Source: a virus
IMG/VR virus record: IMGVR_UViG_3300033553_000093
Location: 1 to 21,032 of that record
Reading direction: 5' to 3' (one strand)
DNA length: 21,032 nt
The position numbers and the translations under genes were made by a program. Every line of letters starts with the position of its first letter. Position 1 is the stretch's first letter. The notes under the pieces were generated by a model. It saw only the letters and a program-made list of their open reading frames with translations, was not told the DNA's origin and did not search any database. Shown here one piece after another: positions 7,361 to 13,637 of the stretch.

Positions 7361-7576
7361 ATGAGTAAAGACTTAGAACATGCCGAACGGCGCAAAAAAG
7401 ATCTCGAGTTGTGGTTGCTCAAGCATCATTGGGATCATCAAAATTGGGACACGAACGTATCTGATCTACATAATGTAAATCTTAAGATCGCAAAGATGAC
7501 CGAAAAAATACCCGAATCGATGAGGCAGTCAATTCCTGAAATGTCAACAATAAATAAATATAACAATGGTAGGTAA
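7361..7576 (+). CDS. Hypothetical early protein, 71 aa
   Basis: Starts two bases after the upstream stop and overlaps the next gene by 11 bases. The protein is highly charged and helical (HAERRKKDLELWLLKHH) with a His/Trp-rich segment (HWDHQNWDTN). It has no membrane span or signal. Family not recognised. The operon packing supports it as a real gene. Confidence 0.5.
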   Translation: MSKDLEHAERRKKDLELWLLKHHWDHQNWDTNVSDLHNVNLKIAKMTEKIPESMRQSIPEMSTINKYNNGR

Positions 7577-8030
7577 GTATTACACAGCGACCGTTAGATA
7601 CGACAAGGTCGATGAGCACAGCGGAAAAGAAGTAACAGTCTCAGAACCGTATCTTATAGATGCACTCAGCTTCACCGAGGCAGAGGAACGCATCCACCGC
7701 GAGATGGAAGCGTACATCAGTGGTGATTTCGATGTTTCAGGTTTGAAACGTGAAAAGTATGAAGAAATAATTTGTGGAAGCCCACAGTTTGATATTTGGT
7801 TTAAGGCTGTCGTAAGATTCATTTCTTGCGATGAAAATTCGGGTAAAGAAAAGGCTGTCAAGATAAATTTCCTTATCAACTCTGACACGCTACAGAGTGC
7901 GATTAAAGATCTTGAGGAAAGACAAAAGGATGTAATCGTACCGTGGTCTCTTTATTCGATAATAGAAACGCCAATCCTAGATGTTTTCTTTTATCAACAG
8001 CCTGAAGATGAAAAAAAAGAAAAGCAATAG
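7566..8030 (+). CDS. DUF4494 family protein
   Basis: A 154-residue protein of the DUF4494 type found in Bacteroidota phages and conjugative elements. The N-terminal strand YYTATVRYDKVDEHSGKE and the second copy AVVRFISCDENSGKEKAV give the typical repeat. Between them is ALSFTEAEERIHREM with DFDVSGLKREKYEEI. The function of the family is unknown. It starts 11 bases within the previous gene and ends in a Lys/Glu-rich tail. The family is one reason to place the host in Bacteroidota. Confidence 0.75.
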   Translation: MVGKYYTATVRYDKVDEHSGKEVTVSEPYLIDALSFTEAEERIHREMEAYISGDFDVSGLKREKYEEIICGSPQFDIWFKAVVRFISCDENSGKEKAVKINFLINSDTLQSAIKDLEERQKDVIVPWSLYSIIETPILDVFFYQQPEDEKKEKQ

Positions 8031-8079
8031 GCCGCCAAAGAATTATAAAGGAGTATTCATCAATAATAACAATAACCAA

Positions 8080-8748
8080 ATGGAAAATCAAGCACAAACC
8101 GTAAGTGTGACTCTTGACAGTCTGACACCAGAACAGAGAGCACAGTTAGTAAAAGAACATCTCGCATCTGTTAAGACCGAAGAAATGACGCGACGCGGGA
8201 ACATCTCTGCGTATGATGCTATCCGCAATGAGACAATAGAAGAATTGTATCCAAAATTAATGGAGGCAAGTCAACGACTCGCTGAAATAAAGAATGAAGT
8301 CTTTGAAAAGACAAGACAGCTAGTCGAGATGAAAGCTGAATTGCTCGGACGAAAAAAGGTTCAGAAGTCCGACAAATTTACAAACGTCAAAAATACAATA
8401 TTTATACAAGTCGGATACAATGAGGTTGATGACTGGGGAACTGGTGCAGTTGAAGCAAAAGAGCAAATAAATGAATGGCTTACGAATAAGATTACTGGAT
8501 CAAATCCAATAATTGTAAATCTTGTTAAAGAATTATTAAAGGCCAATAAAGATGGTAATATGAATTTGCAGAATGTTACAGTACTTCGGAATAGTGCTGC
8601 AAGTAATAATGAATTCGAATTGACTGGATATATTGATTTAATGCTGGAATCGTATTCGAAAAAGCCTTCTTCTGTTTTTATTAAAGCAAAACACAAAGAT
8701 GCAAATCATCAATGGGTTGATTTGGGACTTTCAATAACAGCTGTTTAA
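8080..8748 (+). CDS. DUF3164-like early protein
   Basis: The start chosen is ATG 8080 (MENQAQTVSVTLDSLTPEQ). In-frame ATGs at 7981 and 8008 lie inside or against the upstream gene, and their N-terminal extension is a low-complexity Lys/Asn stretch. The 222-residue product has a coiled-coil N-terminal half. The C-terminal half matches the DUF3164 pattern of Mu-like phages: AKEQINEWLTNKI, then NPIIVNLVKELLKANKDGNMNL and a final strand ending FIKAKHKD. DUF3164 proteins are found in the same early region of Mu-like phages with no proven role. The resemblance is moderate. Confidence 0.45.
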   Translation: MENQAQTVSVTLDSLTPEQRAQLVKEHLASVKTEEMTRRGNISAYDAIRNETIEELYPKLMEASQRLAEIKNEVFEKTRQLVEMKAELLGRKKVQKSDKFTNVKNTIFIQVGYNEVDDWGTGAVEAKEQINEWLTNKITGSNPIIVNLVKELLKANKDGNMNLQNVTVLRNSAASNNEFELTGYIDLMLESYSKKPSSVFIKAKHKDANHQWVDLGLSITAV

Positions 8749-8755
8749 ACAACCC

Positions 8756-8781
8756 AGCGGGCGCGACGTTATGCGCCCGCT
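8756..8781 (+). other. GC-rich hairpin between early genes
   Basis: AGCGGGCGC (8756-8764) and GCGCCCGCT (8773-8781) are perfect 9-base arms with an eight-base loop. There is no run of T after it on the plus strand. It is probably an mRNA-stabilising or attenuating hairpin in the gap between two early genes, not a classical terminator. Confidence 0.55.
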
Positions 8782-8796
8782 CATTAATCATCATTT

Positions 8797-9216
8797 ATGA
8801 AATACGCTATCACCAGCCCATTGCTGGACGGGTGTATAACCCTCGAATATTACAAAGATACCGGAATGATCGCACAGGCTACTTTTGATTTTGAATTGAA
8901 GCCTGATCAAGCTAAATGGCTCGCATCGCATTTCCCGATACATGAATCAATGGTCGATAAAGTCACCAGTAACGGCACAATCACGAAATACAATGATGAG
9001 CCTGAATTCATGGATTTTTATCGCAGATATGATAATAAGGTCGGTAAGATAGCGGCTCAGCGAGCTTGGAAAAAGCTTAAGGATTTTGAAAAGGTGTTGG
9101 CAATTAAGAATATCCCTAAATATAAAAGCGATCTGAAAGGATATCAAGACATGCTGATGCCAGCAACATATTTGAATAATCAACGATTTATGGACTACGA
9201 AAAAGACCCGCTCTAA
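8797..9216 (+). CDS. Hypothetical protein with replication-protein-like C-terminal module
   Basis: A 139-residue protein. The second half has the pattern FYRRYDNKVGKIAAQRAWKK, then a helix KVLAIKNIPKYK and MLMPATYLNNQRF. That module is found at the C-terminus of many phage replisome-organiser and DnaC-type proteins. The N-terminal half (ISPLLDGCITLEYYKD-like strand and a helical segment) carries no P-loop. It could be a stand-alone interaction domain or a DnaC/DnaT remnant. Function is inferred only from the module. Confidence 0.5.
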   Translation: MKYAITSPLLDGCITLEYYKDTGMIAQATFDFELKPDQAKWLASHFPIHESMVDKVTSNGTITKYNDEPEFMDFYRRYDNKVGKIAAQRAWKKLKDFEKVLAIKNIPKYKSDLKGYQDMLMPATYLNNQRFMDYEKDPL

Positions 9217-9695
9217 TGAACCAAGAAACTGAAATAGTACAAGACCAAGATGCTGACAAAAAATGTTATGTCTTAATGTTGCAGTCGCATTTGCCCAAAG
9301 GACATCCACGGGCGGGTAAAAAAACAGACTTTGAATCGTTGGTCGCACGTGGCGTGAAAATTCACACGTTCCGCGAAAATTATCACGAATTGAAACGACA
9401 GGCGATGAACATCAATAATGGTCTCGCTTATATGAGTCTACGAGTATGGACGGGAAAGCCGTACAATTCTCCGCAACGTGAAGTGAAACGGCTGTACAAG
9501 ATCGAAGTACAGTATGTTTTGGCAAAGATAGAACACGGTTTGCTATGCATAACAATTGATGGAAAGTTGCAACATTCTCCGTGGGCAATCGCAAGCAGTG
9601 ACGGGCTGTCACATGATGACATGCAACACTGGCTTTGTTACAAAGAAAAGCCGTTTAAAGGCTGTTTAGTCCAGTTTACAGACCATAAGTACTGA
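9216..9695 (+). CDS. ASCH/PUA-like domain protein
   Basis: Overlaps the upstream stop by one base. Residues about 45-130 resemble the ASCH/PUA-like fold: KIHTFRENY at the first strand, then a basic segment, YMSLRVWTGKPYN with NSPQREVKRLYKIEV and a last strand IASSDGLSHDDMQHWLC. Related proteins in Bacteroidota phages keep the KIHTFRxNY and SLRxWxGKPY patterns. Such domains bind RNA or modified nucleotides, but no catalytic role is shown here. Fold call is by pattern, so moderate. Confidence 0.45.
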   Translation: MNQETEIVQDQDADKKCYVLMLQSHLPKGHPRAGKKTDFESLVARGVKIHTFRENYHELKRQAMNINNGLAYMSLRVWTGKPYNSPQREVKRLYKIEVQYVLAKIEHGLLCITIDGKLQHSPWAIASSDGLSHDDMQHWLCYKEKPFKGCLVQFTDHKY

Positions 9696-9874
9696 TGATA
9701 GACATATACACCTTTTCGGCCATGGTGGCGCGGATGCGGTACTTGCAGGTGGAAGCAACTAAATTCAAATCATCATCCGCAAGATTAGCATGTGCCAAAG
9801 CCGAAAAGGAGGTTGACACAGCATTGCAGTCAATGCTTCAGCCACCCAAAGGAACTCAGTTTGAAATGTTTTAA
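9695..9874 (+). CDS. Small helical protein, 59 aa
   Basis: ATG 9695 overlaps the previous stop (TGATG), and TAA is at 9872-9874. The product starts MIDIYTFSAMVARMRYLQVE, contains a basic helix with SARLACAKAEKEVD and ends QPPKGTQFEMF. Short proteins with an M(R/K)xxQxxYF-like start and a K-x-E-x-E-V-D centre are common in this place in Bacteroidota phages. The function is unknown. One-base start/stop overlap supports it as coding. Confidence 0.6.
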   Translation: MIDIYTFSAMVARMRYLQVEATKFKSSSARLACAKAEKEVDTALQSMLQPPKGTQFEMF

Positions 9875-9903
9875 TATTAATTGTAAATTATAAATTGTGA
9901 ATT

Positions 9904-10257
9904 ATGAATAATGAAAATAATACACGTGTTTACATCGCAGGTAAGATAACCGGGATGGACAAGGCCGAATCAAAAGCTATGTTTGACGTGGCAAAAGATA
10001 TCCTGAATGATAATGATTACAATGCGATAAGTCCGTTTGATGTATGCGAAGAAAATCCAGAAAAGCACTGGAGCGACTACATGGGTGAATGCCATAGCGA
10101 GTTGCTGAGGTGCAATGCAATAGTGATGCTTCCGAATTGGTATGATAGCCGTGGAGCACGCATCGAATATGCCGTCGCTCGTGAGATGGGAATGCAGGTT
10201 GTGTTTGCTACGATTGAAGATGATTGTATCTGTATTGATACTGAATATATCATATAG
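9904..10257 (+). CDS. DUF4406 nucleoside 2-deoxyribosyltransferase-like protein
   Basis: A 117-residue protein. VYIAGKITGMD at the N-terminus, ISPFDVCEE, and SELLRCNAIVMLPNWYDSR with GARIEYAVAREMG follow the DUF4406 / nucleoside 2-deoxyribosyltransferase-like Rossmann pattern. The Glu in ARIEYA (E88) is at the position of the catalytic Glu in the deoxyribosyltransferases. The substrate is unknown. Such proteins are frequent phage accessory genes and could act in nucleotide metabolism or anti-defence. It starts the AT-rich accessory block and is preceded by an AT-only tract (9875-9903). Its stop codon overlaps a repeat element. Confidence 0.75.
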   Translation: MNNENNTRVYIAGKITGMDKAESKAMFDVAKDILNDNDYNAISPFDVCEENPEKHWSDYMGECHSELLRCNAIVMLPNWYDSRGARIEYAVAREMGMQVVFATIEDDCICIDTEYII

Positions 10258-10283
10258 GCTGGTTTTTTCGCCAGTAAGTTTTT
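10257..10283 (+). repeat. Post-gene hairpin element, copy 1
   Basis: GGCTGG-TTTTTTCG-CCAG followed by TAAGTTTTT. CTGG pairs with CCAG around an eight-base loop. Its first G is the last base of the DUF4406 stop codon. Copies 2 and 3 follow at 10488 and 11151. Confidence 0.7.
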
Positions 10284-10303
10284 AACTTAAAACCCTTATT
10301 TAA

Positions 10304-10480
10304 ATGTATATAGTTGTTTTTAATATAGGATCTTCAGACATTCAAGTGATGACAGATGGTCACGGATTTATTGAGGAATTTGACAGTTATGAAGATGCTA
10401 ATAATGAAGCATCTGAATGGTTAGATGCCGAACAATACTTTCAATTTGATGTTTTTCAGAAAAGGAGTAATCCCGATTAA
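10304..10480 (+). CDS. Small acidic protein, 58 aa
   Basis: ATG 10304 opens a clean frame to TAA 10478-10480. The product starts MYIVVFNIGSSDIQVMTDGH, is rich in Glu/Asp (EEFDSYEDANNEASEWLDAE) and ends VFQKRSNPD. Its composition is like a soluble acidic beta-alpha protein or a DNA mimic, but no family is recognised. It lies between copies 1 and 2 of the repeated element, which mark its two ends. Confidence 0.55.
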   Translation: MYIVVFNIGSSDIQVMTDGHGFIEEFDSYEDANNEASEWLDAEQYFQFDVFQKRSNPD

Positions 10481-10487
10481 TGTAAAA

Positions 10488-10514
10488 GGCTGGTGTTTTA
10501 GCCAGTAAGTTTTT
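10488..10514 (+). repeat. Post-gene hairpin element, copy 2
   Basis: GGCTGG-TGTTTTAG-CCAG followed by TAAGTTTTT, seven bases after the stop of the 58-residue gene. It shares GTAAAA upstream with copy 3. The 64 bases that follow, up to the next gene at 10579, contain a weak ACCT/AGGT hairpin and no clear promoter. Confidence 0.7.
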
Positions 10515-10578
10515 GATATAAAAGACCTGCAATTGTGTAGGTATTTTATACTTTTAATCTCAAATAAAAACAAGCATT

Positions 10579-11148
10579 ATGGACTACAAAAAAATTCTTA
10601 AGAAATATTGGTGGGTTGTTGCGCTTCTCATCATGGCAGGAATCGGTAAGATTGTCGAAAAAAAACAAGTCCCCGTTAGAGACTGGAATGGTGAAGCAAC
10701 TGAATTGATCGCAAAACTACGAGATCCATCAAGCATTGAGGCGTTGCAACATGACTATATTGTTGCAGATTCGCTTTATGCCGAAATGAAGCTTTTGCCA
10801 GATTCATTGCAAAACAAATACATTTCGCAAATGATGGAACTTGAGGCAATGACTACACTGAAAGATCAAAATATTGTTAGTGAAGGACGTCGGTTGAAGA
10901 TCAAAAATCAATTCAGTTCGTACGATGGCCATAATATGTATCTTGAGCGCGCAATCAAACAATCAATGAATGATCCTGACTCTTATGAGCATATAGAAAC
11001 AACGTATAAAACGGCTGGTGATTCAATGATCGTTTATTCGAAATTTCGCGGTAAAAACCCATTCAATGCCCTTGTTGTCTCAGATGCAAAAGCACTGATG
11101 AATCTTGACGGATCTATATTGAGCTTTGCAATGCCGTTCACACAGTAA
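10579..11148 (+). CDS. Membrane-anchored hypothetical protein, 189 aa
   Basis: N-terminus KKILKKYWWVVALLIMAGIG is a signal anchor. After it comes an acidic helical stretch (residues 40-90) and a C-terminal domain of about 75 residues: LERAIKQSMNDPDSYEHIE, IVYSKFRGKNPFNALVV and LMNLDGSIL. That pattern of a NDPxSxEHxET motif followed by a FRGKNxF strand occurs in small secreted or membrane-bound proteins of many bacteria, with no known function. It is the last gene of the plus accessory block and is followed by the third hairpin element. Envelope location suggests lysogenic conversion or exclusion, but this is inference. Confidence 0.55.
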   Translation: MDYKKILKKYWWVVALLIMAGIGKIVEKKQVPVRDWNGEATELIAKLRDPSSIEALQHDYIVADSLYAEMKLLPDSLQNKYISQMMELEAMTTLKDQNIVSEGRRLKIKNQFSSYDGHNMYLERAIKQSMNDPDSYEHIETTYKTAGDSMIVYSKFRGKNPFNALVVSDAKALMNLDGSILSFAMPFTQ

Positions 11149-11150
11149 AA

Positions 11151-11176
11151 GGCTGGTGTTTTCGCCAGTAAGTTTT
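11151..11176 (+). repeat. Post-gene hairpin element, copy 3
   Basis: GGCTGG-TGTTTTCG-CCAG followed by TAAGTTTT, two bases after the stop of the membrane-anchored gene. It shares GTAAAA in front with copy 2. Its last four T (11173-11176) are the start of the bidirectional terminator arm. Confidence 0.75.
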
Positions 11177-11221
11177 AAATAAAAAAAGCCCCGCTATTGA
11201 CGGGGCTTTTTTTATTTAAAA
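11173..11221. terminator. Bidirectional intrinsic terminator between convergent units
   Basis: Arms 11173-11193 and 11201-11221 are perfectly complementary over 21 bases, with a GCCCCG / CGGGGC core (11188-11193 and 11201-11206), seven-base loop CTATTGA and A and T runs on either side. It can terminate both the plus accessory block and the minus packaging operon. The stop codon of the gp37-like gene (TTA at 11216-11218 on the plus strand) lies inside the right arm. Confidence 0.9.
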
Positions 11222-11683
11222 TGTTTCTTCGAATTGTGTTGTGAAAACCAAGTCGCGGATACGCAAGCCGATATCGTTTCGGTTGTTGCTGCTGACTCGT
11301 TTTCTGATGAGTGCTTGGCAATAATTGTCCGCGTTGTAAATATTCGGTGTCCATCCGTGCAGAGCCTTACACACATCGCTTTCAAGGTCGAAAAAGCCCA
11401 AAGCATCTTCGCGCACGTCAATCGGTGCATCTTCATAACTCTGTGAGAACGGCGCGACAAATAGCCGTATTGATATTGCCACATCGCACAATTGGTCTAT
11501 TCCTCCCATCTCTGAATATTCACCCGTGGTGAAGTCAATCAACACAGCTGGAAAGGCAACATTGGGACGCCATTTATCAAATGCATCTTGTCCGAAGTCC
11601 TGTTCTATCCACTGTATTTCGGGCACTTCGGTTTTTATGCGTTCCTGAATGTCAAGGAATAGTTTTGCAAAAAATGATTTCAT
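11216..11683 (-). CDS. gp37-like head-tail/tail terminator protein (DUF1834-like)
   Basis: The last gene of the minus packaging operon, 155 residues, starting two bases after the gpG-like stop. It begins MKSFFAKLFLDIQERIKTEV, has a central FPAVLIDFTTGEYSEM strand region and ends with IGLRIRDLVFTTQFEETF. The size, the WIEQDFGQ / P-A-V-L-I-D layout and the place after gpG fit the Mu gp37 (DUF1834) or tail-completion type of protein, which joins head to tail. The family call rests mainly on place and fold pattern. Confidence 0.5.
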   Translation of the reverse strand: MKSFFAKLFLDIQERIKTEVPEIQWIEQDFGQDAFDKWRPNVAFPAVLIDFTTGEYSEMGGIDQLCDVAISIRLFVAPFSQSYEDAPIDVREDALGFFDLESDVCKALHGWTPNIYNADNYCQALIRKRVSSNNRNDIGLRIRDLVFTTQFEETF

Positions 11684-11685
11684 GT

Positions 11686-12276
11686 TTAAATGGTGTTAAA
11701 TATGCGTTTAAGTTCCTTTTCAACATTCCTTAAAACAGCCCTATTAAGTATAGGGCTGGGGCTTGATGGTGTCGGTGCAAACTGCCGCCGTGGAATATTT
11801 ATGTTGAGATATGTCTTTTTTGTCAATGCCAGACCGCGCCATTTGCCCGCCTTGCGACCAACTTCAATACTTTGATACTCCGCTCCGCCTTTTGTCTTTT
11901 TGATGCCTTTGCCCGATTCTTTGTAATACATAGCCCATGCAAACTTTCGCATCTTGTCCGTGACAGGGATTGTCAGGTCTCCGCCTTCGTTGTGGATGTC
12001 TGCATACGGTTCAGTATTTCGGATCGTAGCCATTCCCGGAGACGTGATGTAGAACGTTGCAGATCGGAGATGCCCCGTCTGTACCAATGTAGTTCCACCG
12101 CGCTTGTTCTTTGCCCACGGCTTGAAAGATGAGCCCTGCCATCCTTGCGCCTTGAAATTACCATTGATGAAACGTATCGCAGTATTACCCGCCTCCGCAG
12201 GAAATCGAGTCACAACGTACGCCTCAAGTTCTTTTGCTTTCTGCTTTATGAGATTGTCAAATTGTTCGGGTGTCAT
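11686..12276 (-). CDS. gpG-like virion morphogenesis protein
   Basis: The start is ATG 12276 (MTPEQFDNLIKQKAKE), with a candidate upstream start at 12351 rejected because its 25 extra residues look non-coding. The 196-residue product has the features of the Mu gpG / phage virion morphogenesis family: AIRFINGNFKAQGWQG, W-A-KNKRGGTTLVQTGHLR, YADIHNEGG and a basic C-terminus with RRQF. In Mu, gpG works in tail-head completion. It lies 114 bases downstream of the MuF stop, an unusually wide gap in this operon, which holds an antisense-oriented hairpin. Confidence 0.75.
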   Translation of the reverse strand: MTPEQFDNLIKQKAKELEAYVVTRFPAEAGNTAIRFINGNFKAQGWQGSSFKPWAKNKRGGTTLVQTGHLRSATFYITSPGMATIRNTEPYADIHNEGGDLTIPVTDKMRKFAWAMYYKESGKGIKKTKGGAEYQSIEVGRKAGKWRGLALTKKTYLNINIPRRQFAPTPSSPSPILNRAVLRNVEKELKRIFNTI

Positions 12277-12363
12277 AACTTTTTTTGTTGAATGTTCGTA
12301 TATTCGTTTATCCCGGTGCGTAGCTCCATAAACCCGAACGGACGCATTCAATAGGATACCTTG

Positions 12364-12386
12364 AGGCTGTAATTATATTACAGCCT
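12364..12386 (+). terminator. Plus-strand-oriented hairpin terminator, antisense in the minus operon
   Basis: AGGCTGTAAT (12364-12373) and ATTACAGCCT (12377-12386) are perfect 10-base arms with a three-base loop, followed on the plus strand by TTTTTTT then ATTTT. On the minus strand, where all neighbouring genes run, the hairpin has no T run behind it. It would thus stop transcription going against the operon, or merely shape the mRNA end after MuF. Confidence 0.6.
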
Positions 12387-12390
12387 TTTT

Positions 12391-13584
12391 TTATTTTCTG
12401 AATTTCAAAATGCCAGACCGTACCTGTCCAACTCTGTTTTTCTCAAGATCATACATACTTTCAGCTGTCAGCTTATTGTTGACTGCAATAGTTACTGTTT
12501 TGTCATTGTAGAATTTAACGTAAAAAGACATAGTTCCATCATCCCATATTTCATCTGGCTGCTTTATTATGGTGTCGAATTCAGACGCATAGCTAGATCT
12601 GTTTTCTTTTTTGAATATATGGTCCTTGAAGTATAAGTTTGATCTTCCATTTTTCGTAGTCTCCCAGCTATCAAACAGCACCTTTTGCCCCAGCGGATCG
12701 GTTAATACTATGTCATCACCGCTATGTTTTGGCATGCCAGCCCACTTCTGATAATACTGTTCTTTTGTTGATTCTTGCAAAGATGGTGTCTTAGGTGATA
12801 GACGAATCTTTTCTTCACTACGCAGGCCATATTCTTTCCAAGAAAGATTTGATATACTGCCTTTGGTATTGACAAAATATGGATGTCTGCCATCAAACAC
12901 CGCTTGCGTCTTACCGACATTCTTTGCAAAATACTCTGGAACATCAACACTTTTTGCAAAATCAAAACCTGCATCTGAATTGTCATTTTTAGCAATACCG
13001 GGAATAACGGTACACCTACAGTTCCAATCTAATGGAGGATAGTACTTGTTCCAAAATCCGTGATCTTTCGGGTATGTTTTACCGTTCAATATCCTATGAT
13101 CATCACGTACTCGGTTATCACCTACTGTGCTGTATTCCAGATGTTCAGCATCAAGCGTCTGCCATCGGTGCGCCATTATCGCGCTTGTTTTGGCGGTGTC
13201 GTACTCTGTACGCAGATATGTATCATTGAACCGTTTTCCCATTTCAACGACATTGCGCCTAAATAGGTAGAACGGCAACATCGCGCCCGTCTCTTTGTCA
13301 AGCATCGCGGTTCTGAACTGTTGAAGCTCGGTCAATGATTTGGCAGCCGAAAACAGATATATATTGCGCATGAGTGATGAACGCAACACATTGCGGGTGT
13401 CATCGTAGTTGAACGACTCACCACCAAGACCGCCATTTATAGCATCCAACAGTGTGTTTGCCGTCTTGAAATAAAGATCTTGGTGTATGTCGCCATCTGC
13501 TAATTTCGCTGAAAGCATTGTTCTTGCTATGTCATCATAGATTGAATCAAGTGCGACACTGTCAATGCTTCCAAGATCGTGCAA
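12391..13584 (-). CDS. MuF (gp30-like) head morphogenesis protein with C-terminal nuclease-like extension
   Basis: The MuF domain is near residues 60-195: YLRTEYDTAKTSAIMAHRW, TVGDNRVRDDHRILNG and YYPPLDWNCRCTVIPG, the standard signature. MuF proteins act in capsid assembly next to the portal and are often fused to effector domains. Residues about 275-397 form a second domain (LYFKDHIFKKENRSS, FDTIIKQPDEIW, FYVKFYNDKTVTIAV) that resembles phage MuF-attached BECR-type (barnase/EndoU/colicin E5-D/RelE fold) nuclease domains. The only canonical start in frame is TTG 13584, with GGAGG seven bases before it. The reading frame continues 24 codons or more upstream without ATG (see the slippery site). 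No immunity gene follows. Confidence 0.8.
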   Translation of the reverse strand: MHDLGSIDSVALDSIYDDIARTMLSAKLADGDIHQDLYFKTANTLLDAINGGLGGESFNYDDTRNVLRSSLMRNIYLFSAAKSLTELQQFRTAMLDKETGAMLPFYLFRRNVVEMGKRFNDTYLRTEYDTAKTSAIMAHRWQTLDAEHLEYSTVGDNRVRDDHRILNGKTYPKDHGFWNKYYPPLDWNCRCTVIPGIAKNDNSDAGFDFAKSVDVPEYFAKNVGKTQAVFDGRHPYFVNTKGSISNLSWKEYGLRSEEKIRLSPKTPSLQESTKEQYYQKWAGMPKHSGDDIVLTDPLGQKVLFDSWETTKNGRSNLYFKDHIFKKENRSSYASEFDTIIKQPDEIWDDGTMSFYVKFYNDKTVTIAVNNKLTAESMYDLEKNRVGQVRSGILKFRK

Positions 13585-13637
13585 TGGTGTGCCTCCGCAT
13601 CCGCAACCGCACGATTGAGAATAAAGTTTGTCTAGGC

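Noticed and set aside
12277-12351. A longer N-terminus for the gpG-like protein (start at 12351)
   Set aside because: The 25 extra residues are unlike family N-termini, and ATG 12276 gives the MTPEQFDNLIKQ start seen in this family.
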